From positions 1 through 64,000 of the forward strand of contig CAJXSO010000009.1 of assembly GCA_913061505.1 (NCBI GenBank): DNA of 64,000 nt, given 5' to 3'. The stretch is from an uncultured Lutimaribacter sp. (GTDB lineage Bacteria > Pseudomonadota > Alphaproteobacteria > Rhodobacterales > Rhodobacteraceae). The first letter of the stretch is position 1. Every line of letters begins with the position of its first letter. The notes below the pieces were generated by a model. The model made no database searches. It worked only from the letters and a program-made list of their open reading frames with translations, and was not told the DNA's origin. The position numbers were made by a program, and so were the translations under genes. Positions 1 through 11,925 of this stretch are shown here, piece after piece.

Positions 1-236
1 TCGCCCATGATCATCATGGTGGCGTGGCCCTGGCTCCAGCATTCGCCGGCATTGGGGCAGCCTGCCTCTTCGCATACGGTCACCAGCTTGTTTTCGCGCA
101 TGATATCGCGGGTGCGTTTGTAGCCCTCGGATGTGGGGGCTTTCACGCGGATCCAGTCGGGCTTGCGCGGCTGGGCGTTATCGGGCTTGTGCGCCTTTTC
201 AGGATGGCGCTGCTGGGGAATTTTGAGATCACGCAA
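1..236 (-). CDS. lipA: Lipoyl synthase, N-terminal part (cut by window edge)
   Basis: Lipoyl synthase is a radical-SAM enzyme that inserts two sulfurs into protein-bound octanoyl chains. About 78 N-terminal residues are visible, beginning [20 protein letters not shown] and containing [19 protein letters not shown], the auxiliary [4Fe-4S] cluster motif of LipA; the radical-SAM CxxxCxxC motif lies outside the window. I chose a TTG start at 236 because AGGAAC sits about six bases upstream and the protein then begins as relatives do; no ATG is in frame nearby. The gene diverges from the TfoX-domain gene. Identity is firm from the cysteine motif; the rest of the gene is unseen. Confidence 0.93.
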   Translation of the reverse strand, partial: MRDLKIPQQRHPEKAHKPDNAQPRKPDWIRVKAPTSEGYKRTRDIMRENKLVTVCEEAGCPNAGECWSQGHATMMIMG

Positions 237-367
237 GGCGGTGTTCCTATTGCCAAAAACCTGGCGCCATTTTAGCGCGATTTTGTGGCAATGGCCAGCA
301 GCGCCCACACATGGCTGCCATGATTTGGCATTGCCGCCCCCCGCCCCGCGGCCCTATGCTGGCGCCC

Positions 368-739
368 ATGAGCCAGCTACCCGTATCCAGCATCAAAAAC
401 CTTGGCCCCGCGTTCGAGGCAGAATGCGCCCGTGCCGGCATACACAGCGCCGATGCCTTGCGCGCCTTGGGGCCAGATCAGGCCTATGCACTGCTGCTGG
501 CCCATGGCACGCGCCCGCATTTCATTGGCTATTACGTGCTGGTGATGGCGCTGCAAGGCAGGCCCTGGAACGATTGCCAAGGCGCCGAAAAAACAGCGCT
601 GCGCGCCCGGTTTGACGCGTTGAAGGCCGCGGCGGGTGGCAAAGGCAAAGCCGCCCAAACTGTGGGTGCAAAAGAAAAGGGCCACGCTGCATTAGACGCG
701 GCCCTTGACGCAATTGGTGTGCGTAAACGCAGGCCTTAG
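368..739 (+). CDS. TfoX C-terminal-domain protein
   Basis: A 123-residue soluble protein made almost wholly of a TfoX/Sxy C-terminal domain: [19 protein letters not shown], then a helix-hairpin-like [19 protein letters not shown] and [16 protein letters not shown]. In gamma-proteobacteria TfoX/Sxy promotes competence genes; proteins with only the C-terminal domain are common in alphaproteobacteria and their role is not settled. An in-frame ATG upstream at 311 gives a Pro/Arg-rich extension unlike the family, so I start at MSQLPV. The last 35 residues are Lys/Ala-rich. The stop overlaps the ndk stop by a few bases (convergent). A link to competence is only inference. Confidence 0.8.
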   Translation: MSQLPVSSIKNLGPAFEAECARAGIHSADALRALGPDQAYALLLAHGTRPHFIGYYVLVMALQGRPWNDCQGAEKTALRARFDALKAAAGGKGKAAQTVGAKEKGHAALDAALDAIGVRKRRP

Positions 740-1158
740 CCCACCAGCTCCAGACCCGAGAAGAAATACGCAATCTCAACAGCGGCGGTTTCTTCTGCAT
801 CCGAGCCATGCACCGAGTTTTCGCCGATGGAGAGCGCAAATTCTTTGCGGATCGTGCCCTCGGCCGCTTCGGCGGGGTTGGTGGCGCCCATTACTTCGCG
901 GTTCTTGGCGATGGCGTCTTCGCCTTCCAGCACCTGCACCACGATCGGCTCGGAGGCCATGAATTCGCACAGCTCGTCATAGAAGGGGCGCTGGGCGTGC
1001 ACGGCATAGAACACGCCAGCCTGTGCTTTGGTCAGGTGAATGCGCTTTTGGGCGATGATGCGCAGGCCTGCGGCCTCGAGCTTGGCGTTGATGGCGCCGG
1101 TCAGGTTGCGCTTGGTGGCATCGGGTTTGATGATCGAGAAGGTACGCTGAATGGCCAT
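736..1158 (-). CDS. ndk: Nucleoside diphosphate kinase
   Basis: Transfers the terminal phosphate of ATP to other nucleoside diphosphates in the cytoplasm, balancing NTP pools. The 140 residues match the usual family length. [17 protein letters not shown] is the classic N-terminus, and NSVHGSD carries the phospho-accepting histidine (His117). An upstream frame extension exists but is not family-like, so the start is the ATG of MAIQRTF, with GGAG about eight bases upstream. It is a single gene, convergent with the TfoX-domain gene and divergent from the ABC-F gene across a gap of about 200 bases. Confidence 0.98.
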   Translation of the reverse strand: MAIQRTFSIIKPDATKRNLTGAINAKLEAAGLRIIAQKRIHLTKAQAGVFYAVHAQRPFYDELCEFMASEPIVVQVLEGEDAIAKNREVMGATNPAEAAEGTIRKEFALSIGENSVHGSDAEETAAVEIAYFFSGLELVG

Positions 1159-1291
1159 ATCGGGCAGGCTCCTGTGGTTTGCGAGACCGCCCCTTGCGGC
1201 CCCAGAGTGAAATCGCGGCGCTGGTAGCATGGGCAGGCAGGGTTGGAAAGGCCCAACTGGCCAAAGCCGTGCCTGGGCGCGCGCGGGATTT

Positions 1292-1312
1292 GAGTATTTT
1301 TGGCAAGATGAA
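1292..1312 (+). repeat. Dispersed 21-base intergenic motif, copy A
   Basis: GAGTATTTTTGGCAAGATGA plus one further A, followed by AGGGCGG. It lies in the ndk/ABC-F divergent gap, about 45 bases before the ABC-F start and in the same direction as that gene. It is identical over 21 bases to copy C (52671-52691, minus) and differs from copy B (43973-43993, minus) at one base. No plus-strand gene ends just upstream, so this copy is not an obvious terminator tail. The rest of the gap shows no clear promoter. Confidence 0.75.
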
Positions 1313-1357
1313 GGGCGGATCTTTCCAGCACTGGCAAAAGGCGATATGCGCGGCGCT

Positions 1358-3223
1358 ATGTTGAAGATTTCAGATATCACCTACGCAGTCGAAGGGCGCC
1401 CGCTTTTTGAGGGCGCCAGCGCCGTGATTCCCGATGGCCACAAAGTGGGCGTTATCGGGCGCAATGGCGCGGGGAAAACCACGCTCTTTCGGCTGATACG
1501 CGGCGAATTGAGCCTGGAAAGTGGCGCCATTACCCTGCCCGCGGGCGCGCGCATTGGCGGGGTGGCCCAAGAGGTGCCGGGCAATGAGGTAAGCCTGATT
1601 GATACGGTGCTGGCCGCCGACACCGAGCGCGCCGCGCTGATGGCCGAGGCGGAAAGCGCCACAGAGGCCGGGCGCATTGCAGAGATACAGACCCGGCTGG
1701 CCGATATCGATGCCTGGTCCGCCGAGGGCCGCGCCAGCGCGATTTTGCGCGGGCTCGGGTTTGATACTGAGGCGCAAAAGATGCCTTGCAGCGCCTTTTC
1801 GGGTGGCTGGCGCATGCGCGTGGCGCTGGCCGGCGTGTTATTTGCCCAGCCTGATGTGTTGCTGCTGGACGAGCCCACCAACTATTTGGATCTGGAAGGC
1901 GCGCTGTGGCTGGAAAACTATTTGCAGCGCTATCCCCATACCGTGCTGATCATCAGCCATGACCGCGGCTTGTTAAACCGCGCTGTTGGCGCGATTTTGC
2001 ATTTGGATGAGCGGCGGTTAACCTATTACGCGGGCCCTTACGACCAATTTGCCCGCCAGCGCGCCGAACAGCGCGCAGTGCAGGCCGCAATGGCGCGCAA
2101 GCAAGACGCGCGGCGCGCGCATCTGCAAAGCTTTGTCGACCGGTTCAAAGCCAAGGCCAGCAAGGCCAAACAGGCGCAATCGCGCGTGAAAATGCTGGAA
2201 AAGATGGAGGTGCTGCGCGCCCCGGAAGATGCCGCGCGCACGGTATTCAGCTTTCCTGCGCCAGAAGAGCTGGCACCGCCCATTATTTCGATGGAGGGCG
2301 TATCGACAGGCTATGGCGATCGCGACATCTTGCGGCGGCTGTCTTTGCGGATCGATCAAGACGATCGCATCGCCCTGTTGGGCAAGAACGGGCAGGGAAA
2401 ATCGACCCTGGCCAAGCTGCTTTCGGGCCGGCTGCCTGCGCGCGAGGGGGCGATCACCCGTGCCGCCAAGCTGCGGATTGGTTTTTTTGCCCAGCATCAG
2501 GTGGATGAGCTAAGCTTGGGCGACACCCCATTACAGCATTTGGCGCGGGCACTGCCGGGGGTGTTGCCGGTGCAGTTGCGGGCCAGGCTGGCGGGGTTTG
2601 GGCTGGGGGCCGAGCAGGCAGAAACCGAGGTGGGGCGCCTGTCGGGGGGGCAAAAGGCGCGGCTGTCGCTGTTGCTGGCCACGCTGGATGCCCCGCATAT
2701 GCTGATCTTGGACGAGCCGACAAACCACCTTGATATCGAAAGCCGCGAGGCCTTGGTCGAGGCGCTGACCGCCTATAGCGGCGCTGTGATCTTGATCAGC
2801 CATGACATGCATTTGCTGGGGCTGGTGGCCGAACGGCTGTGGTTGGTGAAAGACGGCACAGTGCGCCCCTATGAGGATGATCTCGAGGGGTATCGCCGTA
2901 TGTTGCTGCAGGCCGATACCCCGGCCAAACCAGCCCCGGCCAAGCCCGCCGCCCCCCAGCGCCCAAAGCCGCCCAGCCGCGACGCGGTATTGGCGCTAAA
3001 GGCCGAGGTGCGCAAATGCGAGCAACGCGTGGAAAAGATCACCGAAATGCACCAGAAACTTTCGGAGAAATTGGCGGATCCCGCACTATATGCCGATGAC
3101 CGGATTGCAGATCTAGAGCAGTGGAACCGCAAATTCGCCGAAGTGGAAGAGGGGCTGCAGCGCGCCGAAGCGCTGTGGATGGAGGCCTTGGAAAAGCTGG
3201 AAGAGGCCCAGGCGTTAGGGTAG
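1358..3223 (+). CDS. ABC-F ATPase (tandem ATP-binding cassettes, no membrane domain)
   Basis: ABC-F proteins act on ribosomes rather than in transport; some set translation state and some protect against antibiotics. The 621 residues contain Walker A GRNGAGKT (34-41), signature [13 protein letters not shown], Walker [14 protein letters not shown], a roughly 80-residue charged linker (the ribosome-contacting arm), a second Walker A GKNGQGKS (near 341), [13 protein letters not shown] and [14 protein letters not shown]. The C-terminus is Pro/Ala-rich then coiled-coil, as in Uup/YheS-type members. Start chosen at MLKISDITY, where family similarity begins; the ribosome site is weak. It overlaps the lrgB stop by nine bases (convergent). 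The exact subfamily is uncertain. Confidence 0.93.
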   Translation: MLKISDITYAVEGRPLFEGASAVIPDGHKVGVIGRNGAGKTTLFRLIRGELSLESGAITLPAGARIGGVAQEVPGNEVSLIDTVLAADTERAALMAEAESATEAGRIAEIQTRLADIDAWSAEGRASAILRGLGFDTEAQKMPCSAFSGGWRMRVALAGVLFAQPDVLLLDEPTNYLDLEGALWLENYLQRYPHTVLIISHDRGLLNRAVGAILHLDERRLTYYAGPYDQFARQRAEQRAVQAAMARKQDARRAHLQSFVDRFKAKASKAKQAQSRVKMLEKMEVLRAPEDAARTVFSFPAPEELAPPIISMEGVSTGYGDRDILRRLSLRIDQDDRIALLGKNGQGKSTLAKLLSGRLPAREGAITRAAKLRIGFFAQHQVDELSLGDTPLQHLARALPGVLPVQLRARLAGFGLGAEQAETEVGRLSGGQKARLSLLLATLDAPHMLILDEPTNHLDIESREALVEALTAYSGAVILISHDMHLLGLVAERLWLVKDGTVRPYEDDLEGYRRMLLQADTPAKPAPAKPAAPQRPKPPSRDAVLALKAEVRKCEQRVEKITEMHQKLSEKLADPALYADDRIADLEQWNRKFAEVEEGLQRAEALWMEALEKLEEAQALG

Positions 3224-3937
3224 CATAAACCGCACAAGCAGCGGCACCAAGAGGCTGGTCAAAACCGCGTTAAGCGCCAGTGCAATGCCCGCATAGGCGC
3301 CAGCCTGCGGATGCACCTGAAAGGCGCGCGCTGTGCCGATGCCATGGGCCGCCACCCCCACGGCAAAGCCGCGGGCGCGCCAATCGGTGATGCGCAGAAC
3401 ATTCATCAATGGCGTGACCGTCACCGCCCCTATGATGCCGGTCAAAATCACCAAAACCGCCGTCAGCGAGGGCAACCCGCCGATCGCCTCGGCAATGCCC
3501 AGGGCCACGGGGGCGGTGGTTGATTTGGGCGCCAAAGATAAAATCACCTCGGGCGCCAGCCCAAAGGCGCGCGCCAACCCAACCGCCGATGCCGCCGCCA
3601 CAACCGAGCCCACCAAAAGTGCCGCCACGATGGGCAGCACGGTTTTGCGAATGGTGGGCAGGTTATCATAAAGCGGCAAGGCCAGGGCCACTGTGGCGGG
3701 CCCCAGCAGAAAATGGATAAACTGTGCGCCCTCAAAATAGGTGGCGTAAGGGGTAGACGTGGCCCATAAAACCGGCGCCAGGATCAACACCGCCATCAAA
3801 ACCGGGTTCGCCCAAGGTGGTGTGCCCAGGGCGCGCGCCAGCGCGGCGGCGGCCAGATAGGCCAGCAATGTGGCCGTCAGCCACAGCAGCGGCTCGGTTG
3901 ACAGATAGCTCCATAATGCGGCCATATCCCCCATCAT
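3215..3937 (-). CDS. lrgB: LrgB-family membrane protein
   Basis: A 240-residue very hydrophobic protein with many predicted membrane helices (for example PLLWLTATLLAYLAAAALAR and VLVILTGIIGAVTVTPLMNV), and the LrgB-typical stretch LSLAPKSTTAPVALGIAEAIGG. LrgAB/CidAB pairs are linked to holin-like control of murein hydrolases in Gram-positives and to pyruvate or glycolate handling elsewhere. The start ATG overlaps the lrgA stop as ATGA, so the two are translationally coupled. A second ATG follows directly. What the pair does in this organism is not shown by the sequence. Confidence 0.9.
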   Translation of the reverse strand: MMGDMAALWSYLSTEPLLWLTATLLAYLAAAALARALGTPPWANPVLMAVLILAPVLWATSTPYATYFEGAQFIHFLLGPATVALALPLYDNLPTIRKTVLPIVAALLVGSVVAAASAVGLARAFGLAPEVILSLAPKSTTAPVALGIAEAIGGLPSLTAVLVILTGIIGAVTVTPLMNVLRITDWRARGFAVGVAAHGIGTARAFQVHPQAGAYAGIALALNAVLTSLLVPLLVRFMLP

Positions 3938-4284
3938 GCGCCCCCCTGCCCCAAGCGGCGCAGCGCCAAAAACGTGCCCACAGTGGCCAGCATTGCGGCA
4001 ATGGTCGATAGCACCAGCACCACCGCCAAAGCCGGCCAATCCGACGACAGGATCGAAAGATTGCCCACAACACCCACACCGGCGGGCACAAACATCAACG
4101 ACAGGTTCGCCAGCACCACCCCCACCGTGGGGCGCAGCACCAAAGCCAGGCGCGGGATAAGGCGCAGCCCCACCAACAGCGCCGCCATCCCCAATACAGG
4201 GCCGGGCACAGGCAGCTGCAACCCGCGCGCCAGCGCCTCGCCCAGCAGCTGACATGACAGCAATATCGCCAAGGAAAGAACCAT
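3934..4284 (-). CDS. lrgA: LrgA/CidA-family membrane protein
   Basis: A small 116-residue inner-membrane protein with about four hydrophobic helices and the family stretch LPVPGPVLGMAALLVGLRLI. Its length is typical. AGGGGCG lies just before the ATG. It is the first gene of the lrgAB pair and overlaps lrgB by four bases. LrgA and LrgB are known as partners; in Proteobacteria the pair is often called a CidA/LrgA-LrgB system. Substrate or effector is unknown here. Confidence 0.9.
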   Translation of the reverse strand: MVLSLAILLSCQLLGEALARGLQLPVPGPVLGMAALLVGLRLIPRLALVLRPTVGVVLANLSLMFVPAGVGVVGNLSILSSDWPALAVVLVLSTIAAMLATVGTFLALRRLGQGGA

Positions 4285-4372
4285 CTGCGCCCCCTAAGAT
4301 GTGCACACCCAGTTTTGCCGCCCCGCGCGCAAAGCGCCAGCAGAATGTGGCCGCGCGCGCAGGCCCGGCGGG

Positions 4373-7300
4373 TTAGCTGCGTTTTTTGGCCTTTTTATGG
4401 GCCAAAAGTTTCTCGGCCAGATCGCGGGCAATGGCAAACGCGCCCTTGATTTTATCGGCATCCGATTTCCAATCGCGGCGCACCACGATTTTGTTGTCTT
4501 TCACCTTGGCCAAGCCGTTTTGGGCCTGAATAAATTCAACCAAACCCTGAGGGCTGGCAAAACTGTCGTTGTGAAATTGCAGCGTGGCGCCTTTTGGCCC
4601 GGCATCCAGCTTGGAAATGCCGGCGCGTTTGCACATGTCTTTGATGCGCACCACCAAAAGCAGGGTGTTCACCTCTTTGGGCAATTTGCCAAAGCGGTCG
4701 ATCAATTCGGCGGCAAAGCCTTCCAGTTCGACCTTGCTGTGCAGGTTGCTGAGGCGCCGATAAAGCCCCAGGCGCACATCCAGATCTGGCACGTAATCTT
4801 CTGGTATCAGCACAGGCACGCCCAGGTTCAGCTGCGGCGCCCAGGCATCGCCTGCATCGCTTAAGCCCTCCAGCTCGCCCGTGCGGATCTTGGCAATCGC
4901 CTCTTCCAGCATCTGTTGATACAGCTCATAGCCCACATCGCGCATCTGGCCTGATTGCTCTTCGCCCAGCAGGTTACCCGCGCCGCGAATATCCAGATCT
5001 TGGCTGGCCAGGGCAAAGCCCGCACCCAAAGTATCAAGGCTGCCCAAAACCCGCAGGCGTTTTTCGGCGGCCGGGGTCAGCTTGGCGCGCGGTTTGGTGG
5101 TAAGATAGGCATAGGCCCGGGTTTTCGAGCGCCCAACACGCCCCCGAATTTGATAAAGCTGCGACAGGCCAAACATATCAGAGCGGTGCACGATCATGGT
5201 ATTGGCCGTGGGGATATCTAGCCCGCTTTCCACAATTGTGGTGGCCAAGAGCACATCGAATTTACCGTCGTAAAAGGCGTTCATGCGATCGTCCAGCTCG
5301 CCCGCGGCCATTTGGCCATGGGCCACAACAAAGCTGACTTCGGGCACTTGTTCGCGCAAAAACGCCTCGATTTCGGGCAGATCGGTGATGCGTGGCACCA
5401 CGTAAAACGATTGCCCCCCGCGGTAATGTTCGCGCAGCAATGCCTCGCGGATGGTGACTGCATCAAATTCGGAAACATAGGTGCGGATGGCCAGCCGATC
5501 GACCGGCGGCGTGCCGATGATCGACAGATCGCGCACGCCCGAAAGCGACAATTGCAAGGTGCGCGGTATCGGCGTGGCGGTCAGCGTCAGCACATGCACA
5601 TCGCTGCGCAGCTGTTTCAGCCGCTCTTTATGCGCCACGCCGAAATGCTGCTCTTCGTCGATAATCAGCAGGCCCAGGTTTTTGAACCCCACCCCCTTGG
5701 CCAAGAGCGCATGGGTGCCCACCACCACATCGACCGTGCCCCGCGCCATGCCTTCGCGGGTGGCGTTGGCCTCTTTGGTGCTGACAAACCGCGACAGCGC
5801 GCGCACCTCTAGGGGAAAGCCGCGAAAACGCTCGGCAAAGCTTTTGTAATGCTGGCGCGCCAGCAACGTTGTGGGGGCAATCACCGCCACCTGCAGCCCG
5901 GCCATCGCCGCCACAAAGGCCGCGCGCATGGCCACTTCGGTTTTGCCAAACCCCACATCGCCGCAAATCAGGCGGTCCATCGGCCGGCCCGAGGACAGAT
6001 CAGCCAGCACATCTTCGATGGCGCGCAGCTGGTCGTCGGTTTCCTGATAGGGAAAGCGCGCTGAAAACGCCTCCCAGGCGTGATGGGCGGGTTCCAGCAT
6101 CGGGGCGCTGCGCAGCTCGCGCTCGGCGGCCACGCGGATCAGGCGTTCGGCCATTTCGCGAATGCGTTCTTTCAGCCGGGCCTTTTTGGCCTGCCATGCG
6201 CCACCGCCCAGCCTGTCGAGCAGCCCCTCTTCGTGGCCAAACCGCGACAGCAATTCGATGTTTTCAACCGGCAGATACAGCTTGGCACCTTCGGCATATT
6301 CCAGCAGCAAACATTCATGCGCAGCCCCCGCGGCTGTCACCACCTCGAGCCCTAAAAACCGCCCCACGCCATGATCGACATGCACCACCAAATCGCCCGC
6401 CGCCAGCGATTGCGCCTCGGTCAGGAAATTATCGGCCTTGCGGCGTTTCTTGGGCGCGCGGATCAGCCGGTCGCCCAGAACATCTTGTTCGGAAATCACC
6501 GTCATATTGGCGGTTTCATAGCCCTGCTCGAGCGCCCAAACCGCCAGATGCAGCCCGTGTTTGCCCACAGCGCGCATATCGCGCAGATGCACAGCGCCGA
6601 CCAAGCCCTCGTCGCTGATCAGCCCATCCAGCCGCTCGCGCGCGCCCTCGGAATACGAGGCCACAACCACCGGCCCTTTTTCCATCTTTGCGCGAATATG
6701 ATCTGCCAGCACCTTGAAAAGGCTTAGGTTTTCCGATTGCCTTTCTGGCGCAAAATTGCGCCCGATACGCCCGCCGGCATCAATTGTGTTGGGCCCGCTG
6801 GCCTGTGGCAGCGGGTGAAACTGCAGCACGCGCCGCCCCGCTAATGCCTGCGACCAGGCGCTATCATCCAAATACAGCAGCCCCGGCGGCACGGGCTTAT
6901 ACACGCTATCCATACGCCCCTTTTGCGCCATAGCGATGCGGCGGGTTTCGTATTGGTCCATGATCCCTTCAAAGCGCGCCACGCGCGTGGGTGTGACCTG
7001 ATCATCCAGCGTCACGCTGGCCTTTGGCAGATAGTCAAACAGCACCTCGAGCCGGTCGTGGAAAAACGGCAACCAATGCTCGATCCCTTGGGTTTTACGC
7101 CCGGCACTGACCGCCTCGTAGAGCGGGTCATCGGCGGTTTGGCCAAATTCGATACGGTAATTTTGCCGAAACCGGGTAATGGCGGCCTCGTCCAGAATAA
7201 CCTCAGAGACAGGCGCCAGTTCCACACTATCCAGCGTTTCCGTGGTGCGCTGGCTGGCCGGATCAAAGCGGCGGGCGCCATCTAACACATCGCCAAAAAA

Positions 7301-7811
7301 ATCAAGCCGCACAGGCCCCGCATCGCCCGGTGGGAAAATATCGATAATCCCCCCCCTGATCGCGTAATCGCCCGGCTCGGTCACGGTGGGGGCTTGCGAA
7401 AAGCCCATGCGCACCAAAAAGCCGCGCAGGGCCTCTTCATCGACCCGGGTGCCCACCTGGGCGCTAAAGGCTGCGGTTTTCAGCACCTCACGCGCAGGCA
7501 GGCGCTGCATCGCGGCGCTGATGGTGGTGAGCATCACAAATTGCTTGGGCCCGCCATGCACCAGCGTGGCCAAACTGGCCATGCGCGCGGCCGAAATATC
7601 GGCATTCGGGCTGACACGATCGTAAGGCAGGCAATCCCAGGCGGGAAAGCGCAGCACCGGCATATCTGGGGCGTGAAACCGCAGCGCCGCCTCGATCGCG
7701 GCCATACGTTTATCATCGCGCGCCACATGGATCACCGCGCCCCCGGTTTTGGCGCATTCATCCAAAATCAGGCGTGCATCAAAGCCTTCGGGCGCGCCAC
7801 CAACTGTGATA

Positions 7812-7819
<8 letters not shown>
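4373..7819 (-). CDS. mfd: Transcription-repair coupling factor
   Basis: Mfd displaces RNA polymerase stalled at DNA lesions and recruits UvrA. The 1148 residues match the usual length. Order seen: N-terminal UvrB-homology region (LRFPAWDCLPYDRVSP), the polymerase-interacting domain (LVVHVDHGVGRFLGLE), helicase motifs Walker A GDVGFGKTE (about 618) and DEEQHFGVAHKERLK, TATPIPRTLQLSLSG, motif VI QIRGRVGRSKTRAYAYL, and the C-terminal TRCF domain. The ATG at 7819 overlaps the last codons of the upstream membrane-protein gene by eight bases; an earlier in-frame start would run further into that gene. Lys/Arg-rich tail AHKKAKKRS. Confidence 0.98.
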
Positions 7820-9497
<1,678 letters not shown>

Positions 9498-9550
9498 GCC
9501 ATATCGCGGGCGCCGTTTGTGCCGTTTTTCGCCCAGCCCCACAAGCATTG

Positions 9551-9579
9551 GTGACAAGGGCCGCGCGCAGCACTATACT
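9551..9579 (+). promoter_or_regulatory. Probable housekeeping (sigma-70-type) promoter
   Basis: GTGACA and TATACT are separated by exactly 17 bases, each matching the consensus at five of six positions. It would give a leader of about 95 bases before the Ysc84-like lipoprotein gene. The leader holds a short GGGCATGCCC dyad but no recognisable riboswitch. Confidence 0.5.
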
Positions 9580-9680
9580 GCGCCTATAAAAATTGCTGGG
9601 CGGGCCACATGGCGTGTTATGGGCATGCCCCACCCCGAACCCGGTTTCGAGCATGAGTTAAACAACAGACAGGCACCCTT

Positions 9681-10241
9681 ATGAACAGATTTTCCCGTCG
9701 CGGTTTCACCTTGGGCGCGCTGGCTGCCGCCAGCGTAACTGCCGCCTGCGGCAATGGCGTAAACAGCACCGGTGGTGCAAAAATTGACGCGCGTGTCGAT
9801 GCCACGCTGATGGAGCTTTACAACCGCTACCCCGCCACCCAGGAACTGGCCGCCAAATCAAGCGGCATGTTGGTGATGCCATTGATCACCGAGGCAGGCT
9901 TTGGCTTTGGTGGCGGCTATGGCCGCGGCGCGCTGCGCGTGGGCGGCACCAGCGTCGATTACTATTCGTCGGCAAAGGGCAGTTTTGGGCTGCAAATTGG
10001 CGTGCAGCAATTCGCCCATGTGCTGTTTTTCATGAATGACGAAGCGCTGCTGAAATTCCGCCGGTCCGAGGGCTGGGCTGCTGGCGCCGATGTAGAATAT
10101 GCCTTCTCGGATCTGGGCGAAAACCTGCGCGCCGATACCACCACAGCCACATCCCCCGTTGTGGCGGTGATTTTCGGCCAAGCCGGGCTGATGGTGGGCG
10201 CCACGCTGGAAGGCATCAAATACACCCGCATCATTCCCTAA
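9681..10241 (+). CDS. Ysc84-like (lipid-binding SYLF) lipoprotein
   Basis: A 186-residue exported protein. The N-terminus MNRFSRRGFTLGALAAASVTAAC has a twin-arginine-like start, a hydrophobic core and a lipobox ending at Cys23, so it is probably a lipidated envelope protein. The rest matches the Ysc84/SYLF fold: KSSGMLVMPLITEAGFGFGG, GRGALRVGG, SVDYYSSAKGSFGLQIG and a C-terminal VIFGQAGLMVGATLEG. The eukaryotic domain binds lipids and actin; the bacterial role is unknown. The SRRGF stretch may be a Tat signal, but Sec export is also possible. A strong terminator follows. Confidence 0.85.
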   Translation: MNRFSRRGFTLGALAAASVTAACGNGVNSTGGAKIDARVDATLMELYNRYPATQELAAKSSGMLVMPLITEAGFGFGGGYGRGALRVGGTSVDYYSSAKGSFGLQIGVQQFAHVLFFMNDEALLKFRRSEGWAAGADVEYAFSDLGENLRADTTTATSPVVAVIFGQAGLMVGATLEGIKYTRIIP

Positions 10242-10273
10242 GGCCGCCGGCGCATACGGCAGTAAACCCCAAC

Positions 10274-10300
10274 AGGGCCAGCCCTCAGCTGGCCCTTTTT
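10274..10300 (+). terminator. Rho-independent terminator after the Ysc84-like gene
   Basis: Arms GGGCCAGC and GCTGGCCC pair perfectly around a five-base CCTCA loop and are followed by TTTTT. It lies directly beside the pgi stop codon and may also fold in pgi mRNA, but the T run is only on the plus strand. Confidence 0.85.
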
Positions 10301-10302
10301 GT

Positions 10303-11925
10303 TTATCCGGCGCGCCCTTGCAAAAAGCGCAACAGCCCCCGGGTTGATCCATCTTTGCCGTCGCTCTCTTCGCGCCCCTCGAGCATTGGCACCAGCGCCT
10401 GCGCCAGCTCTTTGCCCAGCTCAACCCCCCATTGATCGAACGGGTTGATGCCCAAAGCCACCGCCTCGACAAAAACGCGATGCTCATACAGCGCCAGAAT
10501 TTGCCCCAGCCGATAGGGTGATAGCCGGTCATAGGCCAAGATCACCGAAGGGCGATTGCCCGCAAAGCTGCGATGCGCCGCCAGCGCCTGCGCCTCGGCG
10601 CCATGCACCCCGTGCGCGGCCAGCATGGCCAATACATCAGATGCGGCCCGCCCGCGCATCAACGCCTCGGCCTGGGCCAGGCAATTGGCCACCAAAAGGC
10701 GGTGATGATGGGCCAGATCTGCCTCGTGCCCCTGCGCCGCAACCATAAATTCGCAAGGCACGATATCGGTTCCCTGGTGCAGCAGCTGAAAAAATGCATG
10801 CTGCCCGCCAGTGCCTGCCGCCCCCCACACAACCGCGCCCGTGGGCTGCGCCACGGGCTGGCCCGCGCGCGTTACGCTTTTGCCGTTGCTCTCCATTTCA
10901 AGCTGCTGCAGATAGGCGGGCAGCAACGCCAAACGTTGATCATAGGGCACAATGGCGCGGGTGGCATAGCCCAGCACCTGCCGGTGCCACAGCCCCACCA
11001 TCGCAAACACAACAGGCATGTTTTCGGCCAAGGGGCTGGTGCAAAAATGCCGGTCCATCGCCGCACCACCGGCACGAAATTGCGCAAAGTTTTCAGGCCC
11101 GATGGCCAGCATCACCGCCAGGCCGATAGGCCCCCAAACCGAATACCGCCCCCCAACCCAATCGGCAAAGCCAAACACCTGCTCGGCGCGCAGCCCAAAA
11201 TCCAAGGCGCGTTGGGTGGCGGAACTGATCGCCACGAATTGCGCGGCCAAATCGCCCCCGCCCGCCTGCATCCAGCCCCGCGCGCTGGCGGCATTGGTCA
11301 TGGTTTCCAAGGTGTCAAAGGTTTTCGAGGCCACAATCACCAAGGTGCGCCGTGGATCAAGCCCGGCCAGACAATCATGCAAATGCGCCCCATCCACGTT
11401 CGACACGAAATGGCAGCGCGGCCCATCAGCATAGGGGGCTAAGGCCGCCACCGCCATGGCAGGCCCCAAATCTGACCCACCAATGCCAATATTTACCACA
11501 TCGCAAATAGGCCCCCCCGCCCCTTGCACTTGGCCTGCCCGCACCGCTTTGGCAAAGGCCATCAGCCGCGCATCCGTGGCCCGCAGGGGCGCCATCACAT
11601 CCTGGCCATCGATGGCAAATTGCCCCTCTGCCCCGGCACGCCAGGCCATATGCAGCGCGGGGCGGCTTTCGCTTTCATTCACCCGCGCCCCTGCAAATAA
11701 GGCATCGCGCTGCGGCTCTAGCCCTGCGGCCTGCACCAGGCCCAGCAAGGCCGCGCGCCGGGTATCATCGAGCAAGGTCTTGGAATAATCAAACAACAGC
11801 CCATCGGCCTGCAGCGAAAACCGCGCAAAGCGGGTTTCATCCTTGAACAAGGCCGAAATGCTGTCGCCCTGCGCGCTTTGCCCCAAGCGCTGCAGGTGCT
11901 GCCATGCTGCTGCTACTGCGCCCAA
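10303..11925 (-). CDS. pgi: Glucose-6-phosphate isomerase
   Basis: Interconverts glucose-6-phosphate and fructose-6-phosphate. The 540 residues are of usual size. Diagnostic segments are FADWVGGRYSVWGPIGLAVM (PGI signature 1) and the catalytic-base region GTGGQHAFFQLLHQGTD, plus NIGIGGSDLGPAMA. The start is TTG at 11925, overlapping the end of pgl by 13 bases; the nearby ATG is out of frame. It is the last gene of a zwf-pgl-pgi run, typical of alphaproteobacteria that send glucose through the Entner-Doudoroff or pentose-phosphate route, where Pgi works mainly backward. Confidence 0.96.
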   Translation of the reverse strand: MGAVAAAWQHLQRLGQSAQGDSISALFKDETRFARFSLQADGLLFDYSKTLLDDTRRAALLGLVQAAGLEPQRDALFAGARVNESESRPALHMAWRAGAEGQFAIDGQDVMAPLRATDARLMAFAKAVRAGQVQGAGGPICDVVNIGIGGSDLGPAMAVAALAPYADGPRCHFVSNVDGAHLHDCLAGLDPRRTLVIVASKTFDTLETMTNAASARGWMQAGGGDLAAQFVAISSATQRALDFGLRAEQVFGFADWVGGRYSVWGPIGLAVMLAIGPENFAQFRAGGAAMDRHFCTSPLAENMPVVFAMVGLWHRQVLGYATRAIVPYDQRLALLPAYLQQLEMESNGKSVTRAGQPVAQPTGAVVWGAAGTGGQHAFFQLLHQGTDIVPCEFMVAAQGHEADLAHHHRLLVANCLAQAEALMRGRAASDVLAMLAAHGVHGAEAQALAAHRSFAGNRPSVILAYDRLSPYRLGQILALYEHRVFVEAVALGINPFDQWGVELGKELAQALVPMLEGREESDGKDGSTRGLLRFLQGRAG